Assembly: GCA_045612185.1 (NCBI GenBank)
Contig: JAZKYO010000111.1
Span: 1 to 19,002 of the forward strand
Source of the DNA: RGIG8775 sp045612185
Lineage (GTDB): Bacteria > Bacillota > Clostridia > Oscillospirales > CAG-272
Direction: 5' to 3'
DNA length: 19,002 nucleotides
A program made the position numbers and the translations under genes. This document shows, one piece after another, positions 7,760-14,837 of the stretch (position 1 is its first letter; the number at the start of each line of letters is the position of its first letter). The notes beneath the pieces are model-generated. The model had not been told where the DNA came from. It ran no database searches and saw nothing but the letters and a program-made list of their open reading frames with translations.

Positions 7760-7876
7760 TCCTGATTGATATTTTTTTAACTATCACGGGCAAAAAAATA
7801 ATTTTCGGCAAAAGCGCGCTTTGCCTGACGCGCCCGCCGTTGTTTTCGTCTATACGCCCAATGCGCATAGCTATAC
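7760..7876 (-). promoter_or_regulatory. 5' leader of the hydrogenase operon with a GC-rich hairpin
   Basis: This is the leader between the predicted transcription start (about 7876) and the hydC ribosome binding site. On the minus strand it contains GGCAAAGC and GCTTTTGCC arms that can pair as a compact stem near 7808-7828, followed a few bases later by a run of seven T. That resembles a weak attenuator, although the T-run is not directly at the stem. No riboswitch class is recognised. Confidence 0.3.
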
Positions 7877-7882
7877 CACTTT

Positions 7883-7911
7883 ATTATATAATATTTTTTC
7901 AAAAAAGTCCA
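7883..7911 (-). promoter_or_regulatory. Promoter of the hydrogenase operon
   Basis: On the minus strand, TGGACT (7906-7911) lies 17 bases upstream of a perfect TATAAT (7883-7888), which predicts a start near 7876. The -35 is only 4/6 to consensus, which suits a regulated promoter. An inverted repeat (7894-7927) covers the -35 and most of the spacer. Confidence 0.6.
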
Positions 7912-7927
7912 TAGCTTTTTGAAAAAA
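7894..7927. repeat. AT-rich inverted repeat over the hydrogenase promoter
   Basis: Arms TTTTTTCAAAAAAG (7894-7907) and CTTTTTGAAAAAA (7915-7927) are inverted copies that differ by one T, around a 7-base centre. It could be an operator, or an AT-rich terminator for the DUF5131 gene that ends at 7981, or both. I find no match to the Rex consensus TTGTTAANNNNTTAACAA. Confidence 0.55.
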
Positions 7928-7980
7928 GTTTCAATATTTTATCGATTTTTTTATTTTATTGGTTATTTATGGTATAAAAT

Positions 7981-8703
7981 TCAAAAATCAAAGTCCAAGC
8001 CCGCCTTTTTGGCTTGCTGAAACTGGTATTTTCTGGGTATTTTATATACTTGTTGGTCTTTTTTGAAATTAGCACCTGTTTGTTTAAAAGCAAAAGAAAT
8101 TCCCCTATCAATGCAGAAGTTGTGTATTATCTTCACCCATTCAAAGTCGCACACTCTCGCATCTTCGCCTGACTCACCGCCGACTATGATTTTTTCGACG
8201 CCATTTTCGTTTATCAATTCCGAATAATCTATTTCTCCCAGCAACGGCTCGGAAATGACCATTCGATGCTTTATAGGCAGCGACAAAAATATAGGAATTC
8301 TGAAATCCGCCATTTGCTGATTTTCGCAGGTACAACCTATAATTACGTTATCATATCCATCGCCCCAATCGGCGGGAATACACTCAGGCAGGCGGTGTAT
8401 GCGTTTGGTAAGAAAAATAAAATTCACGTCTCTGCGCTCCGCCATACAAGCCCACGCTTCACTTCTCCATTCATCCGCCTCATCAAGCAAGAAATCCGAC
8501 GAAAAGCAGGTATACACCGTTGAGCCGGACGGTATCTTATATTCACCGTTTTTCTTTTTTGAAATCGGCATATCAAAATCTTTATTTCTTGTTACCGCAG
8601 AAGGGTCTCTACCATGTTTTAAGTCTATTCGGTAAACGTAGCAATGGCGGCACCCCTCGCTTATTTTTTTACACCCGTGCCACGGGTTCCACACATAATC
8701 CAT
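7981..8703 (-). CDS. DUF5131 family protein (phage Gp37/Gp68-like)
   Basis: This 240-residue protein matches the phage Gp37/Gp68 (DUF5131) family. It opens with MDYVWNPWHGCKKISEGC and CRHCYVYR, which gives C11-x6-C18-x2-C21, then FSSDFLLDEADEWR, FIFLTKRIHRLPECIP, NVIIGCTCENQQ, ISEPLLGEI, IIVGGESGEDAR and FAFKQTGANF. The Cys triad at the N-terminus and the strand pattern suggest a possible Fe-S, radical-SAM-like fold, but this is inference. The start at 8703 has AGGGGGA upstream, and longer frames lack family features. It lies 18 bases after the rplS terminator with no clear promoter of its own, so it may depend on terminator read-through. The family occurs widely on phages and as chromosomal single genes, so it may be an acquired gene here. 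The biochemical role is unknown. Confidence 0.8.
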   Translation of the reverse strand: MDYVWNPWHGCKKISEGCRHCYVYRIDLKHGRDPSAVTRNKDFDMPISKKKNGEYKIPSGSTVYTCFSSDFLLDEADEWRSEAWACMAERRDVNFIFLTKRIHRLPECIPADWGDGYDNVIIGCTCENQQMADFRIPIFLSLPIKHRMVISEPLLGEIDYSELINENGVEKIIVGGESGEDARVCDFEWVKIIHNFCIDRGISFAFKQTGANFKKDQQVYKIPRKYQFQQAKKAGLDFDF

Positions 8704-8711
8704 AAATCCCC

Positions 8712-8758
8712 CTAAAAAACAAAAAGGCGCGACCGGGTAAAACCGCTCACACCTTTTT
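8712..8758 (-). terminator. Intrinsic terminator of rplS
   Basis: On the minus strand, AAAAAGGTGTGAGCGG pairs with the facing CCCGGTCGCGCCTTTTT arm over about 16 positions with one mismatch and two G-T pairs around a six-base loop, followed by TTTTTGTTTTTT. It lies 19 bases after the rplS stop, and its T-run touches the ribosome binding site of the next gene. Confidence 0.85.
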
Positions 8759-8776
8759 ATCCGGTCAAACAGAGAC

Positions 8777-9118
8777 TTATATCTTCTCTTTAACCTTGGA
8801 TGCCTTACCAACTCTATCACGAAGATAGTAAAGCTTTGCACGTCTAACCTTACCAACGCGGATTACGTCAACCTGAACTACGTTGGGAGAATGGATGGGG
8901 AATGTCTTCTCCACGCCACAGCCGTAAGATACGCGTCTTACGGTGAATGTCTCGGAAATTCCGCCGCCGTGCTTTGCGATAACGGTACCCTCGAACATCT
9001 GAATTCTTTCGCGAGAACCCTCCTTAATTCTGTTGTGAACACGAATTGTGTCACCAACGTTAACGGTAGGTACGTTCTCCTTGAGCTGCTCACTTGTAAA
9101 AGCCTTAATCATATCCAT
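8777..9118 (-). CDS. rplS: 50S ribosomal protein L19
   Basis: This 113-residue protein is bL19, which sits at the 30S-50S interface of the ribosome. Diagnostic text includes PTVNVGDTIRVHNRIKEG, ERIQMFEGTVIAKHGGG, ETFTVRRVSYGCGVEKTFP, HSPNVVQVDVIRVGKVRRAKLYYLR and RVGKASKVKEKI. The length is normal. The ATG at 9118 follows AAGGAGGG. It is monocistronic, with its own consensus promoter, a structured leader and a strong terminator. It is not beside rpsP, rimM or trmD, with which it is often clustered in other bacteria. Confidence 0.97.
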   Translation of the reverse strand: MDMIKAFTSEQLKENVPTVNVGDTIRVHNRIKEGSRERIQMFEGTVIAKHGGGISETFTVRRVSYGCGVEKTFPIHSPNVVQVDVIRVGKVRRAKLYYLRDRVGKASKVKEKI

Positions 9119-9141
9119 TGTTTTGGCCCTCCTTAATAATC

Positions 9142-9199
9142 AGAACATTCATGCAGAGCATCGCAGCGGACTGTTCTTTAATTGTGCGCCAAAGCACAC
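9142..9199 (-). ncRNA. Structured rplS leader, probable L19 autoregulatory leader
   Basis: The rplS leader RNA has two hairpins. The first is 5' GTGTGC-TTTG-GCGCAC (9184-9199). The second is closed by AGAACA and TGTTCT (9142-9147 with 9172-9177) and contains a further pairing of GCTGCGATGC-type text with its complement. Position just before the AGGAGG of rplS and the two-stem layout fit the ribosomal-protein L19 leaders of Firmicutes, which mediate feedback by L19. I assign it by layout, not by a covariance search. Confidence 0.5.
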
Positions 9200-9208
9200 A
9201 GTGTGAAT

Positions 9209-9237
9209 ATTATACCATATCAAAACAAAAAAGTCAA
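9209..9237 (-). promoter_or_regulatory. Promoter of rplS
   Basis: On the minus strand TTGACT (9232-9237), a 17-base spacer and TATAAT (9209-9214) form a near-perfect sigma-A promoter. The predicted start is near 9202, just before the leader hairpins. It begins 8 bases from the stop of the flippase gene. Confidence 0.85.
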
Positions 9238-9244
9238 TACTTTT

Positions 9245-10672
9245 TCAAACATTTTTTCGTGTTTTTTTGAGGTTTTTTATTGCCCCGATTATTCCCTTTA
9301 CAATATCCTTACCGTTTACCGCTACTACAACAGCGAACATGGCAATCTCAATAGCTATCCAATACTTTATTTCATATATCATGATAAAACACTGTGCCGC
9401 TATGGCAACCGTATTGAAAACCAGACGAGGTATTCCCATTTTGAACCTTACGAAGCGCTTAGAGTCGATACTTCTTATAATCATAACCACAAAATAGCTG
9501 AAAAAGGTTGCTATAGCCGCGCCCATGGCCGAAAAAATCGGAATAAGCCAAAAGTTAAGAGCTATGTTTACAAGTGCGCCCACAGCCGCTGTAATAAAAG
9601 ACATGACACTCTTTTTTCTGACGAGGTAAACGCTTCCCATAAAGGTAACCAGCCCCGAATAAACCATAGCTATCGACAACACCGGGATATACTGCCAGGA
9701 ATCGTAATAGCTCTTATCAAGCAAAATCACGGTGGCAACCTTGGAAAACAGTACAAGCGCCGACGCTGCCATGAACATTATTCCCTGAAACGCCGCAAAA
9801 ACCGTACCGAAGAATTCCGCGCGGTCTTTTTCATCCTTCTCGTCAACCGCAGAAAACTGCCAAGCCTCTATAAAGACCATACAAATCAAGGTAAGCAACG
9901 TCGGAATTTTATACGCCGCGGAATAAAGTCCGTTTACCTCGTGACCTACTATTGCCGAAACCATATATCTATCCGACACGTTGGTTATCCACCAGAAAAT
10001 TGTGGTAGGTATCATAGGTATGCTGTATTTCAGCATTTCTGAAATCTTACGTCTGTCCACGAGGCTGAAATCTATATCTCTATACAGCTTAGCCCAGAAA
10101 AAGAGAATCAGCGTAACGATAACGTCCGCCACAACCACCGAAAGCACGTACCCGACAACACCCATTTTGAATACTATGAGAAAAAGCACGTTAAAAGCTA
10201 CTGTGAGAACAGTTCCTATGATTCCCCCCACTGAGAAAAGCAGGGTGTTCCCTTTTGCTCTTATATACTGAGCTACCGCGGAATGAAAATTAGCACAGAT
10301 AACGTACGCGGCTACCAGCCAAATATAATTGCTTATTTCACCCGAAAGCCCTACAAAATTAAGTATTACAGCAATAAGAGCAAAAACGAGCGACGAAATT
10401 CCCAACACCGCAAGTCCTGAAGAAAATGTCTTTTTCCTTTCAGCCTCTCCATCAAGCGCAAAACGGAAGATTCCGTCAACTATGCCTATGCAAGCAAGAG
10501 GAATAAGCAAATTCGCAGTTTGGGTAATCAAGTCGGCTACGCTGAATTGATCCGATGCCAGAACTCTTGTATAAAGCGGCATCATAAGGAACACAAGCAC
10601 CTTTGACGCAAAAGTTCCCACCGCCAATATTGCGGTATTTGATAAAAGTTTTTTATATCTTCCCATATTCAT
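9245..10672 (-). CDS. Oligosaccharide flippase / polysaccharide biosynthesis membrane protein (MOP superfamily)
   Basis: This 475-residue integral membrane protein has about 12-14 hydrophobic segments spread over its whole length, ending in a basic tail (IKNLKKTRKNV). The start LLSNTAILAVGTFASKVLVFLM with YTRVL, then the IPMIPTTIFWWITNVSDRYM segment and GLYSAAYKIPTLL, are typical of Wzx/RfbX-type flippases (polysaccharide biosynthesis family) of the MOP superfamily, which move lipid-linked sugars across the membrane. No glycosyltransferases or other envelope genes are adjacent, so the substrate cannot be named. MurJ or a spore/cell-wall transporter is an alternative in the same superfamily. 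It has its own promoter. The ATG at 10672 has only a weak GGA upstream, with a second in-frame ATG at 10666. Confidence 0.85.
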   Translation of the reverse strand: MNMGRYKKLLSNTAILAVGTFASKVLVFLMMPLYTRVLASDQFSVADLITQTANLLIPLACIGIVDGIFRFALDGEAERKKTFSSGLAVLGISSLVFALIAVILNFVGLSGEISNYIWLVAAYVICANFHSAVAQYIRAKGNTLLFSVGGIIGTVLTVAFNVLFLIVFKMGVVGYVLSVVVADVIVTLILFFWAKLYRDIDFSLVDRRKISEMLKYSIPMIPTTIFWWITNVSDRYMVSAIVGHEVNGLYSAAYKIPTLLTLICMVFIEAWQFSAVDEKDEKDRAEFFGTVFAAFQGIMFMAASALVLFSKVATVILLDKSYYDSWQYIPVLSIAMVYSGLVTFMGSVYLVRKKSVMSFITAAVGALVNIALNFWLIPIFSAMGAAIATFFSYFVVMIIRSIDSKRFVRFKMGIPRLVFNTVAIAAQCFIMIYEIKYWIAIEIAMFAVVVAVNGKDIVKGIIGAIKNLKKTRKNV

Positions 10673-10702
10673 TACATTCCAATCATTATAAGTACTGTAT
10701 AT

Positions 10703-10730
10703 ATTTTACCACAAATAACGAAAGAGTCAA
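10703..10730 (-). promoter_or_regulatory. Promoter of the flippase gene
   Basis: On the minus strand TTGACT (10725-10730), a 16-base spacer and TAAAAT (10703-10708) lie in the gap between glgD and the flippase. A start near 10697 would give a leader of about 25 nt. No terminator for glgD is visible in the same gap. Confidence 0.6.
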
Positions 10731-10748
10731 GAAGATACGGAAAAATTC

Positions 10749-11828
10749 TCAAACAATTTTATCAGTTCCTATAAAATACGGCAGCACCTTACAGCCCGCA
10801 AGAATATTTCCCTCACCGACATCTGTGTTTCTGTCAGCCACAACGAAGTCAAGTCTTGCGCCCGAGGATATTTTTACGTTTGGAAAAAGGATTGAATTTT
10901 TGACAACCGCGCCATTCTCCACCTTAACCCCTCTGAAAACGATACAGTTTTCAACACAGCCGTCTATCTCACAATCCTCTGAAATCACAGACGAGGAAAC
11001 AGAGGCGTTTGCGCCAAATTTAACAGGAGTACAGTTAAAGTAACGGCTTTTGAGACCGTAAAACATACGCTCGGCGAGCGCTCGGTCAGCCAACAGCTTC
11101 ATGCTTACCCGGAAATAATCTGCAAGGCTTTTCACAGGCATAAAGTCCGAAGAAAACCTATATTCAAAGAACCTGTCATTTTTTAGATTTCTGCCTATTA
11201 TATCCTTGGCAAAATCCGAATAACCTCTTGAAACAGCGTTTTTCACCGCGCCTACAAGATAATCACGATTAACTATCCACATATTCACGTTCATATCGAA
11301 TGCCGCAGATGGGCTCTGATCTATCTCGGTTATTTTTCCGTTTTCATCGGTAATGAGCTTGCTGTCCGCAGAAACGGTTATCTCGGCTTTAGAGGCGATA
11401 TGAAACTCAAGCATTTCGGCAATATCGGCATTAAACACCGTGTCGCAATCGCACATCACTATGTACTTTTCTTTCATGCGCTCAATATTGTTGCATATAC
11501 TCTTAAGACTTTCCAAACGAGAGCTGTAAAGCTCTTCGCCGTTTTTGGCGTATGCGGTCATATACGGCGAAATAATTTTCACACCGCCTCTGTCTGTCGG
11601 CAAGCCCCAATCCGCACCGCTTCCGATATGCTCTACGAGCGATTCGTAATTGTGATGGGCTATTACGCTTATATTCCGTATTCCCGCGTTTGACATAGCC
11701 GAAAGAGGAAAATCCACCATTCGGTATCCTCCTCCAAACGGAATTGCCCCCATTGTTCTTTTGGCGGTAAGCTCGGGAATGCTTCTGTCATGCAGGTTTG
11801 AAAAAATTATACCTGCCACGTTATTCAT
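10749..11828 (-). CDS. glgD: Glucose-1-phosphate adenylyltransferase regulatory subunit GlgD
   Basis: This 359-residue protein is GlgD, the Firmicutes partner of GlgC in ADP-glucose synthesis for glycogen. Landmarks are VAGIIFSNLHDRSIPELTAK, PFGGGYRMVDFPLSAMSNAG (about 30-49), SGADWGLPTDRGG, YIVMCDCDTVFNADI, and a C-terminal left-handed beta-helix with hexapeptide-like repeats (VSSSVISEDCEIDGCVEN, IVFRGVKVENGAVVKNSIL). It lacks the GxGxRL nucleotide loop of catalytic GlgC and begins like GlgD, so it is not GlgC. The chosen ATG at 11828 matches the family N-terminus; the frame open to 12038 overlaps rluA and its terminator and is not real. The ribosome binding site AAAGGAG lies an unusually long 14 nt from this ATG. 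No glgC, glgA or glgB is in the window. Confidence 0.92.
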   Translation of the reverse strand: MNNVAGIIFSNLHDRSIPELTAKRTMGAIPFGGGYRMVDFPLSAMSNAGIRNISVIAHHNYESLVEHIGSGADWGLPTDRGGVKIISPYMTAYAKNGEELYSSRLESLKSICNNIERMKEKYIVMCDCDTVFNADIAEMLEFHIASKAEITVSADSKLITDENGKITEIDQSPSAAFDMNVNMWIVNRDYLVGAVKNAVSRGYSDFAKDIIGRNLKNDRFFEYRFSSDFMPVKSLADYFRVSMKLLADRALAERMFYGLKSRYFNCTPVKFGANASVSSSVISEDCEIDGCVENCIVFRGVKVENGAVVKNSILFPNVKISSGARLDFVVADRNTDVGEGNILAGCKVLPYFIGTDKIV

Positions 11829-11870
11829 GTTAATGCCACTCACTCCTTTGATAAAAATCTTTCTTTTACC

Positions 11871-11879
11871 ATTATAGCA
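11871..11879 (-). promoter_or_regulatory. Extended -10 promoter of glgD
   Basis: On the minus strand TGC directly precedes TATAAT (11871-11876), giving the extended -10 TGnTATAAT. No good -35 is seen 17 bases upstream. It lies about 45 bases before the glgD ATG and after the rluA terminator. Confidence 0.6.
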
Positions 11880-11925
11880 AGTTTTGGTTGCGAATTTACT
11901 CGAAGCAAGTTGAAAGAACAGAATT

Positions 11926-11955
11926 AACAAAAAAGAACTCACATCGGAGTTCTTT
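11926..11955 (-). terminator. Intrinsic terminator of the trmB-nitroreductase-truB-rluA operon
   Basis: On the minus strand a perfect 9-bp stem AAAGAACTC / GAGTTCTTT with a 6-base loop (11932-11955) starts right at the rluA stop and is followed by TTTTTTGTT. The A-rich opposite flank could let it work in both directions. Confidence 0.85.
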
Positions 11956-12606
11956 TTAAATTTCAAATTTTTCCCACACGCCCGTTTTTTCGGGATGTAC
12001 GCAAAAGCTAAGCTCTTTTTTATCAAAAGGCGAAACAAACTCTATTTTGTGCGAAAAAAGGTGGATTTTGGAATCGGCGCTTGACGCTCCGTAGCGGCGG
12101 TCGCCCGATATTGGGTAACCTCTTGAAGCAAACTGTACACGTATCTGGTGCGTTCTGCCGGTGTAAAGTCTGACTTTTACCAGAGATAATTCTCTCTCAC
12201 CGTCAACAACGGTCTGCAATACCTCATAAGAAAGTTTTGCCTTTTTAACACCCCGACGCTCACGTTTGACAACGTAGGTTTTGTTTTTTGTTTTATCGTG
12301 ATAGAGCAGATCCTCAAGTACTCCGCTTTTTTCGGGAGTTCCCTCGACTACGGCAAGGTATTCCTTTTTAAAATCTTCGTGAGATGCGGTAAGTGCCGAC
12401 ATTTTAGCGGCAGCTTGACTGTTCTTGGCAAACACCATTACGCCGCCAACCTCCATATCAAGGCGGTGAACGGGATAAATCTCGCAACCGCAAGCCTTGG
12501 CAAGCATGGCGGGCATATTTTCTCTGCCCTTTCCGTCGCTTTGCGAAAGCACTCCCACGGGTTTTACGCAGAAAAGGATATTTTTATCTTCGTACAAAAT
12601 TTCCAT
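11956..12606 (-). CDS. RluA-family 23S rRNA/tRNA pseudouridine synthase
   Basis: This 216-residue protein is a short RluA-family pseudouridine synthase without an S4 domain. The catalytic motif is HRLDMEVGGVMVFAKN with D50 as the nucleophile, preceded by ILFCVKPVGVLSQSD. Later motifs are KKEYLAVVEG, RLYTGRTHQIRVQFASRGYPI and GDRRYGA, all standard for the family. The target uridine cannot be named. The ATG at 12606 is preceded by AGGAG, which overlaps the truB stop codon, so it is coupled to truB. It is the last gene of a minus-strand RNA-modification operon. Confidence 0.92.
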   Translation of the reverse strand: MEILYEDKNILFCVKPVGVLSQSDGKGRENMPAMLAKACGCEIYPVHRLDMEVGGVMVFAKNSQAAAKMSALTASHEDFKKEYLAVVEGTPEKSGVLEDLLYHDKTKNKTYVVKRERRGVKKAKLSYEVLQTVVDGERELSLVKVRLYTGRTHQIRVQFASRGYPISGDRRYGASSADSKIHLFSHKIEFVSPFDKKELSFCVHPEKTGVWEKFEI

Positions 12607-12614
12607 TTTTGCTC

Positions 12615-13535
12615 CTAAAGATCAAAGAGTTTAATTGCTTTTATAGCCGTACCTTCTTCATATTCGCGAACTTCCCCAAGAGCGTAAAACTCTCCGCTTT
12701 TGGTAAGCATTCTCACGCGCTCGCCAACCTTGAAATCGGTTTTTATCTTTTTTTGATAAATCTCGCAACCATTTCTCGAAAGCTTTTCGTAAAAGCTTTC
12801 AAGGCGAGCTTCGGGCAAGCTTGAAAAAAGGTTTTCTGTAGGGATAAGCAGCTTTTCTCTTTCCTCTGCCGTCATATTTTCTATTTCATCAACGGTATGG
12901 CTGTTTTCAACAGAGAAGCCTCCTGCCTCACGGCGTTCAAGCTCTGCCATAACCGCACCGCACCCAAGTGATGCACCTATATCGGCGCAAAGCGTGCGAA
13001 TGTACGTCCCCGACGAGCAATGCACGTCGAGTATATAGTCGGTAGCAGTGTCGGTTTCTTTTACATCAATCGAAAATACGGTGATTTCTCTCGCCTGACG
13101 TTCAACAGTCTGTCCTGCTCTGGCAAGGTCCACAAGCTTTTTTCCGTTCACCTTAAGCGCACTGTACATGGGAGGAATTTGTTGTATAGTTCCCACAAAC
13201 GCCTCGCACACCTTTTTGACCGTATCGCTATTTGGAATATCATTACTTGTTGACAGAATGTTCCCGGTTATATCCTCGCTGTCGCTTGTAAGTCCAAGTC
13301 GCATAGTTGCTCTGTACTTTTTCGTATCACAAACCAGATATTCCGACGCTTTTGCCGCCCGTCCCACAAGCACCGCAAGCACCCCCGTAGCCAATGGGTC
13401 AAGCGTTCCCGTATGACCGACACGCCGAGTGGCGTAAAGTCGACGGATTTTATTTACTATATCGTGAGAAGTAACACCCTTATGCTTATTTATCACAAGC
13501 ACTCCGCAGGGCTCGTTTTTTTCAATTTCCGACAT
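12615..13535 (-). CDS. truB: tRNA pseudouridine-55 synthase TruB
   Basis: This 306-residue enzyme makes pseudouridine at position 55 in the T-loop of tRNAs. It has GVLVINKHKGVTSHDIVNKI, the catalytic block GHTGTLDPLATGVL with D46, PPMYSALKVNGKKLVDLARAG, VHCSSGTYIRTLCADIG and ELERREAGGFS, then a C-terminal PUA-like region with ERVRMLTKSGEFYALGEV. The length is typical. The preferred start is the ATG at 13535, following GAGG at 5 nt; an in-frame GTG lies at 13541. It follows the nitroreductase by 7 bases and is followed closely by rluA. Usual partners rbfA, nusA and infB are absent. Confidence 0.95.
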   Translation of the reverse strand: MSEIEKNEPCGVLVINKHKGVTSHDIVNKIRRLYATRRVGHTGTLDPLATGVLAVLVGRAAKASEYLVCDTKKYRATMRLGLTSDSEDITGNILSTSNDIPNSDTVKKVCEAFVGTIQQIPPMYSALKVNGKKLVDLARAGQTVERQAREITVFSIDVKETDTATDYILDVHCSSGTYIRTLCADIGASLGCGAVMAELERREAGGFSVENSHTVDEIENMTAEEREKLLIPTENLFSSLPEARLESFYEKLSRNGCEIYQKKIKTDFKVGERVRMLTKSGEFYALGEVREYEEGTAIKAIKLFDL

Positions 13536-13542
13536 ATTCACC

Positions 13543-14112
13543 TCAAAGAATTATCTCGTCAAGCGAACGCTTGGGGACGTGATGATTTCCCATCTCATCG
13601 CGATAATAGTTGCTTCCCTTTTCTCCTATTTTTTCAATAATTATATCCTCGTCGGGCTTACCGAGACCCAGGACGAGACTTGGAACAACGTCCGTGGGCA
13701 ACGCAAGTGCTTCCGCAAGCTTGGATGGATTAAAGTTGCCTATCATACAACCGCCAAGGCCTGCTTCAACAGCCGAAAGCATAATTGTCTGCGCGGCAAT
13801 CCCCACGTCTTTATCAAATATGCTTTTATCGCTCACGTTTTTGTCTATACAAATAACTATATAGGCGGTGGGAGCGTGCCCCTTTGGGGGTATCTCGTAC
13901 TCCTTGAGAAGTGCCGCCCATTTTGTCAGCGAAAGTATGAGGTCGCATTCCTCTTTGGTGTTGCACACCTTATACTTAAGCGGTTGAAGATTTACGCTCG
14001 ACGGTATAAGTCTTGCGTTTTCAACAAAGCCCATAAGCGTCTCACGTTCTATTTTAACGCTTTCGTCAAAGCTACGATAGCTTCTCTCCTTAACCATCAG
14101 CTCTTTAATCAT
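13543..14112 (-). CDS. Nitroreductase family protein (FMN-dependent oxidoreductase)
   Basis: This 189-residue protein is a small FMN nitroreductase-fold enzyme. Family marks are ERSYRSFDESVKI at the N-terminus (FMN phosphate binding), IPSSVNLQPLKYKV, DVGIAAQTIMLSAVEAGLGGCMIGNF and VLGLGKPDE. Such enzymes use NAD(P)H to reduce flavin-linked substrates. The physiological substrate is not known. The ATG at 14112 follows AAGGAG and overlaps the trmB stop by 8 bases, so it is translationally coupled and part of the same operon. The C-terminus YYRDEMGNHHVPKRSLDEIIL is typical of clostridial versions. Confidence 0.9.
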   Translation of the reverse strand: MIKELMVKERSYRSFDESVKIERETLMGFVENARLIPSSVNLQPLKYKVCNTKEECDLILSLTKWAALLKEYEIPPKGHAPTAYIVICIDKNVSDKSIFDKDVGIAAQTIMLSAVEAGLGGCMIGNFNPSKLAEALALPTDVVPSLVLGLGKPDEDIIIEKIGEKGSNYYRDEMGNHHVPKRSLDEIIL

Positions 14113-14779
14113 TTTTCTTCTCCTTACGGAAAATTACTTTCGCAGAACAAATCGAAAAGCCCTGCGAAGAAAAATTCGCCTCGTATTCGGTCATAACGTT
14201 CCCCTCGTTATACTCGGAGTGATGAAGATCACGTGTTTGCCACACCACCTCAAGACCGCACGCCTCAAACTCCTCAAGACTAAAGTCAAAAAGACCTACG
14301 TTATCGGTTTTTAGCACAAGCGCACCGCCGTCCTTAAGAAGTTTGCGGTAAAGCTCAAGAAATCCTCTGTAAGTAAGTCTGCGTTTGGAGTGCCCGGCTT
14401 TGGGCCACGGATCGCTGAAATTGAGATAGAGTCCGTCGGCACAACTGTCGGGAAACCACTCGGAAAGATTTTTGGCGTCTCCGATAATAAAGCGAAGATT
14501 ATCCGGCGTGGGGCGTTCTTCGGCTCTTGCCTTAGCTTTTTCAAGGGCGAGACAAGCCACATCCGCTACCTTTTCCATGGCAATAAAATTTTTTTCGGGA
14601 TTTGCCGCGGCAATTCCGCAGGCAAAATTCCCCTTTCCGCAGCCTATCTCTATATAAAGCGGACGCTTTTCGGGAAATGCGTATTGCGGCTCGTCCTTAA
14701 GCGCCTCGATATTTTCTATAAGCAACTCGTTGCAAGCGGCAATTCTCGCCGCTCCGTTTTTCTTTTTTCTTACTCTCAT
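14105..14779 (-). CDS. trmB: tRNA (guanine-N7-)-methyltransferase TrmB
   Basis: This 224-residue SAM-dependent enzyme methylates G46 of tRNA. It has the SAM-binding loop YIEIGCGKGNF (42-52), FIAMEK, FIIGDAKNLSEWFP, then the diagnostic block NFSDPWPKAGHSKRRL (about 120-135) and DLHHSEYNEGNVMTEYE toward the C-terminus. The start is the ATG at 14779, preceded by AGAGG. An upstream TTG at 14797 in the same frame only adds residues over the ribosome binding site. It is the first gene of the operon with the nitroreductase, truB and rluA. No strong promoter is evident in the short gap after the ychF terminator, so read-through from ychF is possible. Confidence 0.95.
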   Translation of the reverse strand: MRVRKKKNGAARIAACNELLIENIEALKDEPQYAFPEKRPLYIEIGCGKGNFACGIAAANPEKNFIAMEKVADVACLALEKAKARAEERPTPDNLRFIIGDAKNLSEWFPDSCADGLYLNFSDPWPKAGHSKRRLTYRGFLELYRKLLKDGGALVLKTDNVGLFDFSLEEFEACGLEVVWQTRDLHHSEYNEGNVMTEYEANFSSQGFSICSAKVIFRKEKKND

Positions 14780-14800
14780 AAATAACCTCTCAAGCAATAT

Positions 14801-14830
14801 TCAAAAGAAGGAGCGCGCACCGCGCTCCTT
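14801..14830 (-). terminator. Hairpin terminator of ychF (weak T-tract)
   Basis: On the minus strand AAGGAGCGCG pairs perfectly with CGCGCTCCTT across a 3-base loop (14808-14830), 7 bases after the ychF stop, followed by CTTTTGAA. The stem is very strong but the T-run is short, so partial read-through into trmB is plausible. Confidence 0.65.
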
Positions 14831-14837
14831 ACTATTA

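Noticed and set aside
7751..7980. Rex-type operator in the hydrogenase promoter region
   Set aside because: No TTGTTAA...TTAACAA or TTGTGAA...TTCACAA pair is present; only the AT-rich inverted repeat was kept.
9182..10042. Plus-strand open frame of 286 codons opposite the flippase gene
   Set aside because: Antisense shadow of a membrane protein gene, with no recognisable motif and no start signal.
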